Shown: positions 54,563 to 62,638 of the stretch, in pieces
Layout of the letters: every line of letters starts with the position of its first letter
How positions within the stretch are numbered: the first letter of the stretch is position 1
Assembly (NCBI GenBank): GCA_946482515.1
Contig: CAMLRS010000005.1
Span: forward strand, 62,001-126,000
Source of the DNA: an uncultured Flavobacteriales bacterium
GTDB taxonomy: Bacteria > Bacteroidota > Bacteroidia > Flavobacteriales > Crocinitomicaceae
DNA length: 64,000 nucleotides
Direction: 5' to 3'
Program-made: the position numbers and the translations under genes
The notes under the pieces: model-generated
Told to the model about the DNA's origin: nothing
Database searches by the model: none
Seen by the model: only the letters and a program-made list of their open reading frames with translations

Positions 54563-56380
54563 ATGCGTAACAGAATAACCTTCACCCGGAAAGAACGCAT
54601 CCTGCTCGGCGGCTGGTTCCTGCTGTTGTGGCTGGTAGTGTGGATACGCGCGGTGCTGGTTCCCGTTGTGCCGGATGAGGTGTTTTCCTACTTTCTCTAC
54701 GGCGAATCGGGTTTTTATTTTCCGCCCGAAGCCCAGATCGATGCCAACAACCACGTGGTCAATTCCTTCCTGACGCATCTTTCCGTCAACTGTTTCGGTC
54801 ATTCGTTATTGGCCATCCGCTTGCCGAATGTGCTCTGCTTCGTAGTGTATTTCATTGCAATCGTTGGTATCAGCAAACGCCAGTCGACAAAAGGCGGTTT
54901 CTGGATCAGCTTGTTCGCCTTTTCAGGGATTTTCTACCTGCTGGAATTCTTCTCGCTGTCGCGGGGCTACGGAATGTCGTTTGCGTTTCTGCTACTCGGC
55001 ATCTGGCAATTGATGCTGTTACAGCAAACATTCCGTTGGAAAAACGTGCTAGGATTGTTAGTGGCCACGATCCTGGCGCTCGGCAGCAATCTGTCGCTGT
55101 TTTTCTGTTTTTCGGTGATGACGGCCTGGCTGGTCTTGTTACTTGGCGGTTATGTGCGCAGAAACACCAGGAAAGCGATTGCAGCTTTTCTGACGATTGG
55201 GGCCTTCGCCGGTGTATTGTTGTTCTTTTACAACTACATCGTTTTCCTGAACAACCGCGATATGCTCTACTACGGCTTAGAGGAAGGCTTTCCGTATGCG
55301 TCGATCCAAACCTTGCTGTTTGAGCTCACGACCGTCGATTTTGCGTGGATGTACTGGTTCCTGTTCGTGCTTTCTATTGGGATTGTGTTGCTTGCACTTG
55401 GTCGTTTGTTCAGTCAGCGCTTGTGGAAGAGCATTGCCGACAACAGACTGGTATTTGTCGCATTATTGCTGGCCAACCTGGCTGGAATTGTCTACTCGGT
55501 TTACAAAATGGACGCTGCCGCACCTTCCGACCGCACGGCTGCACACCTCATCCCGCTGTTCATCGGTTCGGGAATTTTCCTGTTTCCGGCTTTTGCGAAA
55601 AGCCGTCGTTTGAGCTGGTCACAGTTACTATTTGTGCTGTTTCCCGTGGTGTCGTTCAGTACCTTCAGCCTGCATTACAACCACTTTTGGGTAGACGATC
55701 GCATCGACCACAAAGCGTATGAAATCCTGCTGGAAGAAGCTCAAAAAGCACCGAACCCCGTGACCATCTCCGGTTTCCGCTATTTCGATCGCATGTACGC
55801 TTTTGAAAACCTGCAGATGGACAGTCGTTTGCCTGCTTACGATGTGGAAACCTGGCCGAACAATTGCTCCGATTTCTTCCTGCTGACACCCGGCGAATAC
55901 AATATGAACCGTTCGAAAACAGCTGATTACAAAGTGCTGTTCACCGATCCGTATTCCGGGAATATGCTCTTGAAACGAAACACGTTCCTGCCGCGAAAAG
56001 CATTGGCCCGCCGCTGGTCGACCGTTGAGCCCGATTCGATCGAGTTTCTGAACCTCGGCAGCTTTCCCATCGATTCGCTTTCTGCACGCAACATGATCGC
56101 CGATATCCGCTGTCGTTTTCAATTTGAAGGAAGCGGCGAACAGTTTATTGCTACGGCAGCCTTGTTCGACAAAGACCTCAATCTCCTGATGCTGAAGGAA
56201 TCATTCCACCTCAATCAAATTAAAACCAACTGGAACAATCGTTCCGTGACGCGCTTTTCCATTCCGTTCTGCAACCTGCCACCCGAAACGCGCGAGATCC
56301 GGCTCTACATCTTCAACGACAAGAAAGTGCTCCATGGAAAATACCAGGCACTGACAACGCTTTATCAGCTGGGACAGTAG
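54563..56380 (+). CDS. multi-pass membrane protein, GT-C (GT39-like) glycosyltransferase
   Basis: 605 residues. About 10-11 membrane helices to residue ~385, then a ~220-residue soluble C-terminal domain. The first outer loop holds PDEVFSYFLYGES, the place of the catalytic acidic residue in GT-C enzymes. These use polyprenyl-phosphate sugars and act outside the membrane; the DPM1-like enzyme at 21952 could supply such a donor. Acceptor unknown. Confidence 0.75.
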   Translation: MRNRITFTRKERILLGGWFLLLWLVVWIRAVLVPVVPDEVFSYFLYGESGFYFPPEAQIDANNHVVNSFLTHLSVNCFGHSLLAIRLPNVLCFVVYFIAIVGISKRQSTKGGFWISLFAFSGIFYLLEFFSLSRGYGMSFAFLLLGIWQLMLLQQTFRWKNVLGLLVATILALGSNLSLFFCFSVMTAWLVLLLGGYVRRNTRKAIAAFLTIGAFAGVLLFFYNYIVFLNNRDMLYYGLEEGFPYASIQTLLFELTTVDFAWMYWFLFVLSIGIVLLALGRLFSQRLWKSIADNRLVFVALLLANLAGIVYSVYKMDAAAPSDRTAAHLIPLFIGSGIFLFPAFAKSRRLSWSQLLFVLFPVVSFSTFSLHYNHFWVDDRIDHKAYEILLEEAQKAPNPVTISGFRYFDRMYAFENLQMDSRLPAYDVETWPNNCSDFFLLTPGEYNMNRSKTADYKVLFTDPYSGNMLLKRNTFLPRKALARRWSTVEPDSIEFLNLGSFPIDSLSARNMIADIRCRFQFEGSGEQFIATAALFDKDLNLLMLKESFHLNQIKTNWNNRSVTRFSIPFCNLPPETREIRLYIFNDKKVLHGKYQALTTLYQLGQ

Positions 56381-56410
56381 GACATCAGGATACCAGGACA
56401 TCAAGATCTA

Positions 56411-56426
56411 CCTGTCGGCAGACAGG
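56411..56426. repeat. family C palindrome CCTGTCGGCAGACAGG
   Basis: Exact reverse complement of the copy at 16598-16613, again among words such as CAGGACATCA and TTCAGGATTTTAAGAC. Confidence 0.7.
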
Positions 56427-56612
56427 CTTCAGGATTTTAAGACTGGCCAACCGGAGACCGAATGACTGGAGACGAGTATAATAACGTCGATATAGGTTTT
56501 CAAGAATCATTTTCACGGTTTCGAATTTATTTTCACAGATAATGAAAATGTAGTATTTTCGCCCCGAAGACGATTGATCGTCCTCAACATATTTTATCTA
56601 ACACCTTAAGTC

Positions 56613-58322
56613 ATGAAAAAATCCATTATCGGATGGAAAGGGATGCTTGCGTTCCTGTTTCTATCCACCTCTTCAACGAGTTTCGGACAATACCAGAATC
56701 TTGCCGTTCAACCACGGTTCGATCAGGTTTACACGCAGTTGTACGGTCCTATTTACAACATTGCTTCCACCAGCAACGATATCAACGCTCAGGGTGATCT
56801 GCAATGGAACAAGGCAAATCTGTATCAGCAAGGATGGGTAAATGTAGGAGGTTTCCAAGTTTGGACCTATACACAAGCGTCGATTGATTCCCAGAATGCG
56901 CTTGGTTCAACCCGTTCAGGTTCCCTGGAAGCTTTATTGCGCATGTATGAAGCGACGTGCGAAATGAAATACATCTGGGAGTTCATGGAACAGGCCACCC
57001 ATATCATCAACTGTCGTGCAGATAAGGTTACACCCAAGCAATCCGACTCTGCATATTTATTCGTGAATCAGCCTGCGTGGCACGGTCGCATTCTGCAGCC
57101 TCTGGCGCATTTTGTTTACCTGGTGAACAGTAAAAACCTGGGAGGGATAGCCATTCCGGTTGCTCATCGCCCCAACTTTAACAACAAAACAACCATCGGT
57201 GAATTTTCCAGTGCTGTCAATACACAGAATAAAGAAATGATGAACTTTTTACTGGGACGTTTGTGGAGAGGGAATGATGAATGTATGTGCAAGCCAGTTA
57301 ATATTACACAAGCTTGTGGAAATGGTAGCTTTGATACAGGGTCATCAAAAAGCATCAGCGAGCTGAATTTTCAGGCGCCGTATGGCTGCGCGTTGATTTA
57401 CATGTACCTGGCGAATCCGAATGAAATTTATACCTATGCTGTTAAAGTAGTAGAGATGGCGCGTGCTTACCTGGTCACCAGAAATGGGATCTTGCTCTCT
57501 GAAGGGCCATATAACAGCTGGTGGTGGTATCATGACGGATGGCAACAAATAAAAGTGAATGGTGTATGGGTTGATCGGAATTATTCCGTTGAAGATATTG
57601 CTCATGCAGCCTTTGACATCGATTTTCCTTTGCTTTACAATAAATTCTACAATAATTTCTATCCGGCTATCACTGGTGGACAGTATTTCGTAGATAGTGA
57701 TATGGTACGTTTCAGAAATCGATTCACAAAATTTATTTATAAACCGGGTGTATCGAGTACATGTAGCTCTATACAGCAAACTTTCTCCTGTAATGTGTTC
57801 GGTAATTGCTATGGTCATTATGGTTCGACTGATTATGCAGATTATACAATGAATGCCAAAAACTGGACCGGTTTCTATAAGTTTGACAACACTCCCGGTG
57901 CGACATGGGGGCCAGGAGTCTACCAAATTATAATGGATCATTTTATCAATGTGGAATCCTGTTTAGACATCACCGGAGCCAATTATGGTGGTGCTGGTAT
58001 TACAGGATTGGCAGATATCGTCGTGGCTAACTACCATAAAGAGAATCGCGGGCCATGTAACCAGATTGGTGTCGAGCCGAAAAGTGCGTCAGCAGGACCT
58101 GATTTTGCCTGGGTAAACCCTGTTTCGACGCATTTCACTATTCCGGCTTCGCTGGAAGCGAAAAATGTTCAGGTATTTGACATGAAAGGTGCGCCTCAAA
58201 ATGTGCCTGTTGAAGGTGAGAACTACCAGACAGCACACCTTCCGGATGGCAACTACATCGTTGTGATGGAAATCAACGGAGCAACGATCCGCAAACGCCT
58301 CGTTGTGATGAACAACCAATAA
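56613..58322 (+). CDS. large secreted protein of unknown family with C-terminal sorting-like domain
   Basis: 569 residues. Signal peptide MKKSIIGWKGMLAFLFLSTSSTSFGQ. The middle is helix-rich, with repeated hydrophobic helices such as GSLEALLRMYEATCEMKYIWEFMEQATHII, PLAHFVYLVN and VEDIAHAAFDIDFPLLYNKFY, which suggests an (alpha/alpha) toroid as in polysaccharide lyases and hydrolases. Five or more Cys occur (CMCKP, CSSIQQTFSCNVFGNCYG). The last ~75 residues (FAWVNPVSTHFTIPASLEAKN ... LPDGNYIVVMEINGATIRKRLVV) resemble a T9SS sorting domain. Its core (about 57200-58000) is more AT-rich than neighbours. I cannot name the family. Confidence 0.78.
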   Translation: MKKSIIGWKGMLAFLFLSTSSTSFGQYQNLAVQPRFDQVYTQLYGPIYNIASTSNDINAQGDLQWNKANLYQQGWVNVGGFQVWTYTQASIDSQNALGSTRSGSLEALLRMYEATCEMKYIWEFMEQATHIINCRADKVTPKQSDSAYLFVNQPAWHGRILQPLAHFVYLVNSKNLGGIAIPVAHRPNFNNKTTIGEFSSAVNTQNKEMMNFLLGRLWRGNDECMCKPVNITQACGNGSFDTGSSKSISELNFQAPYGCALIYMYLANPNEIYTYAVKVVEMARAYLVTRNGILLSEGPYNSWWWYHDGWQQIKVNGVWVDRNYSVEDIAHAAFDIDFPLLYNKFYNNFYPAITGGQYFVDSDMVRFRNRFTKFIYKPGVSSTCSSIQQTFSCNVFGNCYGHYGSTDYADYTMNAKNWTGFYKFDNTPGATWGPGVYQIIMDHFINVESCLDITGANYGGAGITGLADIVVANYHKENRGPCNQIGVEPKSASAGPDFAWVNPVSTHFTIPASLEAKNVQVFDMKGAPQNVPVEGENYQTAHLPDGNYIVVMEINGATIRKRLVVMNNQ

Positions 58323-58408
58323 TTTTCGTCGAAATAATCTCAGACAAGCTCCGGTTCGCTCAGGCAATCGGAGCTTGTTTCATATAACCCCAACTCATCA
58401 ACCCAGAA

Positions 58409-58472
58409 ACTCACCAACTCACCAACTCACCAACTCACCAACTCACCAACTCACCAACTCACTAACTCACCA
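58409..58472. repeat. eight tandem 8-base units ACTCACCA
   Basis: Eight units in a row; seven are exact and one is ACTCACTA (58461-58468 region). Flanking bases 58385-58510 contain looser copies. It is the densest part of family D and lies in the convergent gap before the small CxxC protein gene. It has no CRISPR-like spacers. Confidence 0.85.
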
Positions 58473-58515
58473 ACTCATAACTAACAACTAGTAACTTCCA
58501 ACTTCAAACTACCAA

Positions 58516-58821
58516 CTACATCGGATGATCCCGACCCTTCTCTTCATACAACGGGTAAATCACCGCGCTCGACCGGCTCAATGAAAATTCGCCCTGCGAA
58601 TCCTCGGCCAGGATCAGGTTCTTGTCATCGATCAGCGGCGAAAGGATCACTTCCAGCAATTCGAAAGCGCCATGCAGCACAATGCTTTTTTCGATGCTAA
58701 GCACCGGACTTTCCTCGTACCGCACTTCACACATCCCGCAGGTTGCAATCAGCTGCCGTATCGCCCGACGGATCTCTTCCAGCGTTTCCGTTGAGGTTGT
58801 ACTATCGACAAAAAACTCCAT
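58516..58821 (-). CDS. small hypothetical protein with CxxC
   Basis: 101 residues. The N-terminal part is a predicted helix (TETLEEIRRAIRQLIATCGMC, with Cys28 and Cys31), then EVRYEESPVLSIEKSIVLHGAFELLEVILSPLIDD, and a polar C-terminus. No signal peptide. I do not recognise it. The gene is monocistronic and flanked by family D repeats on both sides. The start is ATG 58821. Confidence 0.55.
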   Translation of the reverse strand: MEFFVDSTTSTETLEEIRRAIRQLIATCGMCEVRYEESPVLSIEKSIVLHGAFELLEVILSPLIDDKNLILAEDSQGEFSLSRSSAVIYPLYEEKGRDHPM

Positions 58822-58944
58822 AATCGTTTATTCTCTCATAAGTTAAGTCATTTGGCGCTTGATCCATGATTGTTAAGATATTTTGGAATAGTTTTCGAAT
58901 TGACGAGTTTTTGAGTTGAGTTTAACGGGATCGCTATTAAATAA

Positions 58945-59048
58945 CCAACTCTGCAACTATGGAACTCATCAACTCTATAACTCGCAAACCCTGCAACTCG
59001 CAAACCCTGCAACTCACCAACCCTGTAACTCACCAACTCATCAACTAC
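58945..59048. repeat. family D repeat before the thioesterase-menF-menD operon
   Basis: Tandem words CAACTCGCAAACCCTG (twice, with a third as CAACTCACCAACCCTG) and AACTCACCAACTCATCAACT run up to 10 bases before the -7 box. Confidence 0.65.
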
Positions 59049-59057
59049 AATAAGTCG

Positions 59058-59065
59058 TACTTTTG
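59058..59065 (+). promoter_or_regulatory. -7 promoter box of the menaquinone operon
   Basis: TACTTTTG, 17 bases before the ATG at 59082. Confidence 0.55.
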
Positions 59066-59081
59066 TCAAAAACCCGAAACA

Positions 59082-59504
59082 ATGAAATTACGCCAGGTTC
59101 CGCTGGAGCAGATCAACCGCTTTAATGCGAATACCATGATGGAAGTGCTGGGCATTCAGTGCACCGAATTGGGCGAAGATTACCTTGTGGCGACCATGCC
59201 CGTTGATCACCGTACGCACCAGCCGATGGGATTGTTGCACGGCGGAGCAAGCGCAGCGCTGATCGAAACGATCGGCTCCATGGGCTCGACCTTGCTCATT
59301 GATCTTTCGAAAGAAGCGCCGGTAGGAATTGAGATCAATGCAAACCACATTGGTGGCGTGAAATCGGGCTCCGTAAAAGCCATCGGGAAAATTGTACATG
59401 CAGGCAAACGAACGCACCTCTGGCAGGTCGATATTTACGACGAAACCACGGGCAAGCTTATTTGTACGGGCCGTCTGACCATTATGATTGTACCGCGCTC
59501 ATGA
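59082..59504 (+). CDS. hotdog-fold thioesterase, probable DHNA-CoA hydrolase
   Basis: 140 residues of the PaaI/YdiI hotdog group: MMEVLGIQCTELGEDYLVATMPVDHRTHQPMGLLHGGASAALIETIGSMG, with the HGG-x-SAALIETIGS active-site helix. Because it overlaps menF (ATGA), it is probably the 1,4-dihydroxy-2-naphthoyl-CoA hydrolase (MenI) of menaquinone synthesis; this assignment rests on context. The frame extends to 58959, but the promoter and family length support ATG 59082. Confidence 0.85.
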   Translation: MKLRQVPLEQINRFNANTMMEVLGIQCTELGEDYLVATMPVDHRTHQPMGLLHGGASAALIETIGSMGSTLLIDLSKEAPVGIEINANHIGGVKSGSVKAIGKIVHAGKRTHLWQVDIYDETTGKLICTGRLTIMIVPRS

Positions 59505-60466
59505 GCGATCGCATTCGATACCGGCTTCCTGATGCCGACGAAATTCATTCGGCTACCGGAACATTTATCGCTTTACCAAATGCCGCTCCGGCCAACGGAT
59601 TTGTCATCACCGATTTCCTGCACCAGCAGGTGTTTCAGTTCAACGAAGAACCGGGTGGCGTTCCGGAATGGCATATTCATGGTCAACAGCCGGTTGTCAT
59701 TTCTCCCCGCGATTACCAGATCGAAGCGCAGGCTTTGTTGCACGCTTTCCCGGTGATGGAGGTCGAGAAAGCCGTTTATTCCCGCGTGAAACAGGTCGGT
59801 TTTTCCATCGAAAAGGCAGAAACGTTGTTCCAGCTGCTCGAACAAACCTATCCGAAAGCCTTCGTTTACCTCGTTTCCTCGAAGCTGTTCGGAACCTGGA
59901 TAGGCGCTACACCCGAAGTTTTGCTGGATGCCGAAGAAAAGATCCTGAAAACCGTAGCGCTTGCGGCGACCCATCCTTCAGCCGACGATTACGATTGGAC
60001 GGAAAAAGAGCAGCAGGAGCATGAATACGTTGTAAAAGCCGTGGAAAAGGTATTGCAGCGAAACGATTGCAAACTGCTCGAAAAAGAAGGGCCGTTTGCC
60101 GTTTACGCCGGGCCTGTGCAGCATTTGAAAACCACGTTTGTTGCGCAATTAGGCGAAACGCCTTCGTGGAATGTGGCCATGGATCTGCATCCTACGCCGG
60201 CTGTGTGTGGCACACCGCGTATGGCAGCGCTCGACCTCATCACCTCGCGCGAAATGCACGAGCGGTTTCTTTACACCGGCATGATCGGCATTCATTCCGA
60301 AACCGAAAGCAAATTGTTCGTCAACCTCCGTTGTGCCCAGCTGCAGCAGGAGAAAGCTTATATTTACGTTGGCGGCGGCTATACCATCGAGTCCATTCCT
60401 GACCTCGAATGGGAAGAGACCGAAAATAAGGCCCGCACGCTCCTCAATTGCATGGAAAAACTGTAG
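59501..60466 (+). CDS. menF: isochorismate synthase
   Basis: 321 residues, chorismate-binding family. Key stretches are GTWIGATPEVLL, KTVALAATHP, HEYVVKAVEKVLQ, the LHPTPAVCGTPRMAALDLI motif, ERFLYTGMIG and the C-terminal AYIYVGGGYTIESIPDLEWEETENKA. It is shorter than E. coli MenF because the N-terminal part is reduced, as usual in Bacteroidota. It makes isochorismate for MenD. Confidence 0.9.
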   Translation: MSDRIRYRLPDADEIHSATGTFIALPNAAPANGFVITDFLHQQVFQFNEEPGGVPEWHIHGQQPVVISPRDYQIEAQALLHAFPVMEVEKAVYSRVKQVGFSIEKAETLFQLLEQTYPKAFVYLVSSKLFGTWIGATPEVLLDAEEKILKTVALAATHPSADDYDWTEKEQQEHEYVVKAVEKVLQRNDCKLLEKEGPFAVYAGPVQHLKTTFVAQLGETPSWNVAMDLHPTPAVCGTPRMAALDLITSREMHERFLYTGMIGIHSETESKLFVNLRCAQLQQEKAYIYVGGGYTIESIPDLEWEETENKARTLLNCMEKL

Positions 60467-60471
60467 TTTTG
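60464..60471 (+). promoter_or_regulatory. possible internal -7 box upstream of menD
   Basis: TAGTTTTG overlaps the menF stop codon (TAG at 60464-60466) and ends 19 bases before the menD ATG, so menD may also be expressed on its own. Confidence 0.4.
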
Positions 60472-60489
60472 GCCTCTCAAAAACACCAG

Positions 60490-62178
60490 ATGAAATCAAG
60501 CGCAAAACTGGAAGTACAATTGATCGTGGATGCCTGTCTCAAGGGCGGAATAACCCAGATCGTACTCTCGCCAGGCTCACGGAATGCACCGCTTTCCATC
60601 GCTTTCGATGAACATCCGGCTTTCACCACATTTGTTGTTCCGGATGAGCGCGCCGCGGCGTTTTATGCACTCGGAATGGCCCAGCAGCTGCAACAACCGG
60701 TGGCCATTGCCTGTACATCCGGATCGGCGCCGCTGAATTACTTTCCTGCAGTTGCCGAAGCCTATTACCAGGGCATTCCGCTCGTGATCCTGACAGCCGA
60801 CCGTCCGAAAGAATGGGTCGACCAGGGCGACGGACAAACCATTGTGCAGGAAAACATGTACGGTTCACACGTGCTGGCCGCCGTTCAGCTTACTGCCATC
60901 CATACGGATGAACAACGCTGGTTATTTGAGCGCCAGTGTGCCGAAACGATCCAGAAAGCAAACGGCAAGCGCAAAGGACCGGTGCATCTGAATATCCCGT
61001 TCAGCGAGCCGCTTTACGGCGTGACGGAAGACGTACAGACCATTCGCCAGTGGATGCACTATGCGGAAGGCGAAACGGTATTGTCAGATGCTGAAAAAAC
61101 GGTTGTTAACGAAAAATGGCAGCGTTCAACGAAGCGCATGGTCATTTGCGGACAAATGCAGCACGATCCGGAGCTGGAAGCTGCTTTGGCGAAACTGGCA
61201 GAAGATCCTTCCGTTGTTGTTATCGTAGAGCATCTTTCCAACCTGCGTCATCCGTCGTTCATTCAGTGTACGGATCGCACATTGAACCAGCTTCCGGTCG
61301 ATCTTAAGGCATTTCAGCCCGATCTGCTCGTCGTATTAGGCGGCGCGATCGTTTCCAAGCGGATCAAGGCGTTTTTGCGCAATACAGAAGGATTGGAAGC
61401 CATTCGCATCGGCTACGATTTCCCGTTCATGGATACATTCCGGGCGCTGACATTTACCAGCGCGACTAATCCTGTGGCTTTCATTCAATTCCTTGGAACA
61501 CTCGACGGGAAAGCATCTTCGACTTTCGGCACAGCCTGGAAACAACGTTCCGAAGCAGCCATTGAAAAACACCGGAAGTATATTGATAGCTGCGTTTTCT
61601 CTGATCTCAAAGCCATGGACACCGTTTGGCGTTTATTGCCAGAGAAGGGCCACGTTCACGTCGCCAACAGCTCGATTATCCGCTATGCGTTGTTGTTTGA
61701 GCCGAAAAACAACCCATATTGGTGTAATCGTGGCACCAGTGGTATTGATGGCAGCTCTTCCACAGCCTGCGGTGCTGCGCTCATGGATTCAGAAAACCTG
61801 CACGTGCTGCTCAGTGGAGATATGTCGTTCTTTTACGATTCCAATGCGTTCTGGTCGAGCCACAAGCCGGCTAACCTGCGCGTTGTGGTCTTCAACAACG
61901 GCGGCGGCGATATCTTCAACATCATTCCCGGCCCGGATACCGTTCCGCAGCGTGAACAGTACTTCGTGGCAGTCCAGCAATATTCGGCCGAGCACATTTG
62001 CAAAGCTTACGGACTGGATTATTGCAGCGCAACAACTATCGAAACGATCGAAACACAATGGGACGATTTCCTGAAACGATCCCCTGATGGTCGCCCGAAA
62101 CTGATGGAAATTCATACCACGGGCCAGGAAAACAGCACCATTCTCCGGAATTACTTTTTGGAGACGAAGAACGCGTAA
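60490..62178 (+). CDS. menD: SEPHCHC synthase MenD
   Basis: 562 residues, ThDP-dependent. VLSPGSRNAPLSIAFDEHPAF, the catalytic Glu region VVPDERAAAFYALGMA, ACTSGSAPLNYFPAVAEAYYQGIPLVILTADRP, and the ThDP/Mg site LLSGDMSFFYDSNAF with VFNNGGGDIFNIIPG. It adds 2-oxoglutarate to isochorismate. The stop codon is 2 bases before the inverted-repeat element at 62181-62403. menB/menC/menE are not in the window. Confidence 0.95.
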   Translation: MKSSAKLEVQLIVDACLKGGITQIVLSPGSRNAPLSIAFDEHPAFTTFVVPDERAAAFYALGMAQQLQQPVAIACTSGSAPLNYFPAVAEAYYQGIPLVILTADRPKEWVDQGDGQTIVQENMYGSHVLAAVQLTAIHTDEQRWLFERQCAETIQKANGKRKGPVHLNIPFSEPLYGVTEDVQTIRQWMHYAEGETVLSDAEKTVVNEKWQRSTKRMVICGQMQHDPELEAALAKLAEDPSVVVIVEHLSNLRHPSFIQCTDRTLNQLPVDLKAFQPDLLVVLGGAIVSKRIKAFLRNTEGLEAIRIGYDFPFMDTFRALTFTSATNPVAFIQFLGTLDGKASSTFGTAWKQRSEAAIEKHRKYIDSCVFSDLKAMDTVWRLLPEKGHVHVANSSIIRYALLFEPKNNPYWCNRGTSGIDGSSSTACGAALMDSENLHVLLSGDMSFFYDSNAFWSSHKPANLRVVVFNNGGGDIFNIIPGPDTVPQREQYFVAVQQYSAEHICKAYGLDYCSATTIETIETQWDDFLKRSPDGRPKLMEIHTTGQENSTILRNYFLETKNA

Positions 62179-62180
62179 GT

Positions 62181-62403
62181 TTCACCACAAAGGAGCAAAG
62201 AATAATTGCTTGGCTGTGTTTGTTAAGGAAACAAAGGTGACACTGGTATAATTCATTCGATTCGTTTTCTAAAAGCTTAATTCAGAGATCGTAAAGCGAC
62301 AATGATTTTTGTTGCATGCTGCTATCAGCAGAGTTACAGGAAGCTCCTTTGCTACCTTTGCCAGCCAAGTGCGTCAAAAAAATCTTTGCTCCTTTGTGGT
62401 GAA
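62181..62403. mobile_element. MITE-like 223-base element with perfect 21-base terminal inverted repeats
   Basis: The left end at 62181-62201 (TTCACCACAAAGGAGCAAAG...) is exactly inverted at 62383-62403. Further in, CTTGGCTG (62209-62216) faces CAGCCAAG (62362-62369). There is no gene inside; a -7-like TACCTTTG lies at 62353-62360. The ends are family E words, so this could be a structured 3' element rather than a true mobile element. No clear target-site duplication was seen. Confidence 0.55.
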
Positions 62404-62411
62404 TGAAATAA

Positions 62412-62518
62412 AGGGAAAAAGTAAAGAGAACCCCTGTTATTAAAAACTACTACTAAAAAATAACAGGAAGTTCTCCTACTGGTTTGAATGCTGTGTCTAA
62501 ACACGGCATAGGTTCAAT
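62412..62518 (-). ncRNA. candidate small RNA with own promoter and terminator
   Basis: On the minus strand, a -33 TTTG (plus-strand CAAA 62551-62554), 20-base spacer and near-perfect -7 TATATTGG (62523-62530) predict a start near 62518. The RNA would fold as a bulged hairpin (UUGA-ccu-AUGCCGUGU, loop UUAG, ACACAGCAU-UCAA) and a long terminal hairpin (GAGAAC-uu-CCUGUUAUU ... AAUAACAGG-g-GUUCUC) ended by a pyrimidine tract UUUACUUUUUC. No open frame fits. A known flavobacterial RNA class such as a 6S-like RNA cannot be excluded. Confidence 0.5.
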
Positions 62519-62522
62519 GAGA

Positions 62523-62554
62523 CCAATATACAAAGTCGCTTTTGTTTTGCCAAA
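62523..62554 (-). promoter_or_regulatory. promoter of the candidate small RNA
   Basis: -33 TTTG (62551-62554), 20-base spacer, -7 TATATTGG with one mismatch to TAnnTTTG. Confidence 0.45.
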
Positions 62555-62625
62555 TGCTTTTTCAAGTATTTTACTTAATCTGTATAAAAACACCAATTAA
62601 TAACAAAATTATCGGCTGCACTGCT

Positions 62626-62633
62626 TATTTTTG
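62626..62633 (+). promoter_or_regulatory. -7 promoter box of terC
   Basis: TATTTTTG is exact; its G is 6 bases before the ATG at 62639 (leaderless prediction), leaving no room for a riboswitch in this transcript. Confidence 0.6.
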
Positions 62634-62638
62634 CGGCC

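Noticed and set aside
54500..54802. N-terminal extension of the GNAT protein by about 101 residues
   Set aside because: It would run through the promoter and start of the divergent GT-C-like gene; GNAT family proteins begin at the position of ATG 54499.
58409..58472. Tandem 8-base repeats resembling a CRISPR array
   Set aside because: Units are contiguous with no spacers and there are no cas genes.
62181..62403. True insertion sequence
   Set aside because: Only 223 bases, no transposase frame and no obvious target-site duplication; kept only as MITE-like.
62404..62638. Manganese (yybP-ykoY) riboswitch upstream of terC
   Set aside because: The terC promoter box ends 6 bases before the ATG, and the two hairpins upstream have better promoter and terminator logic on the opposite strand.
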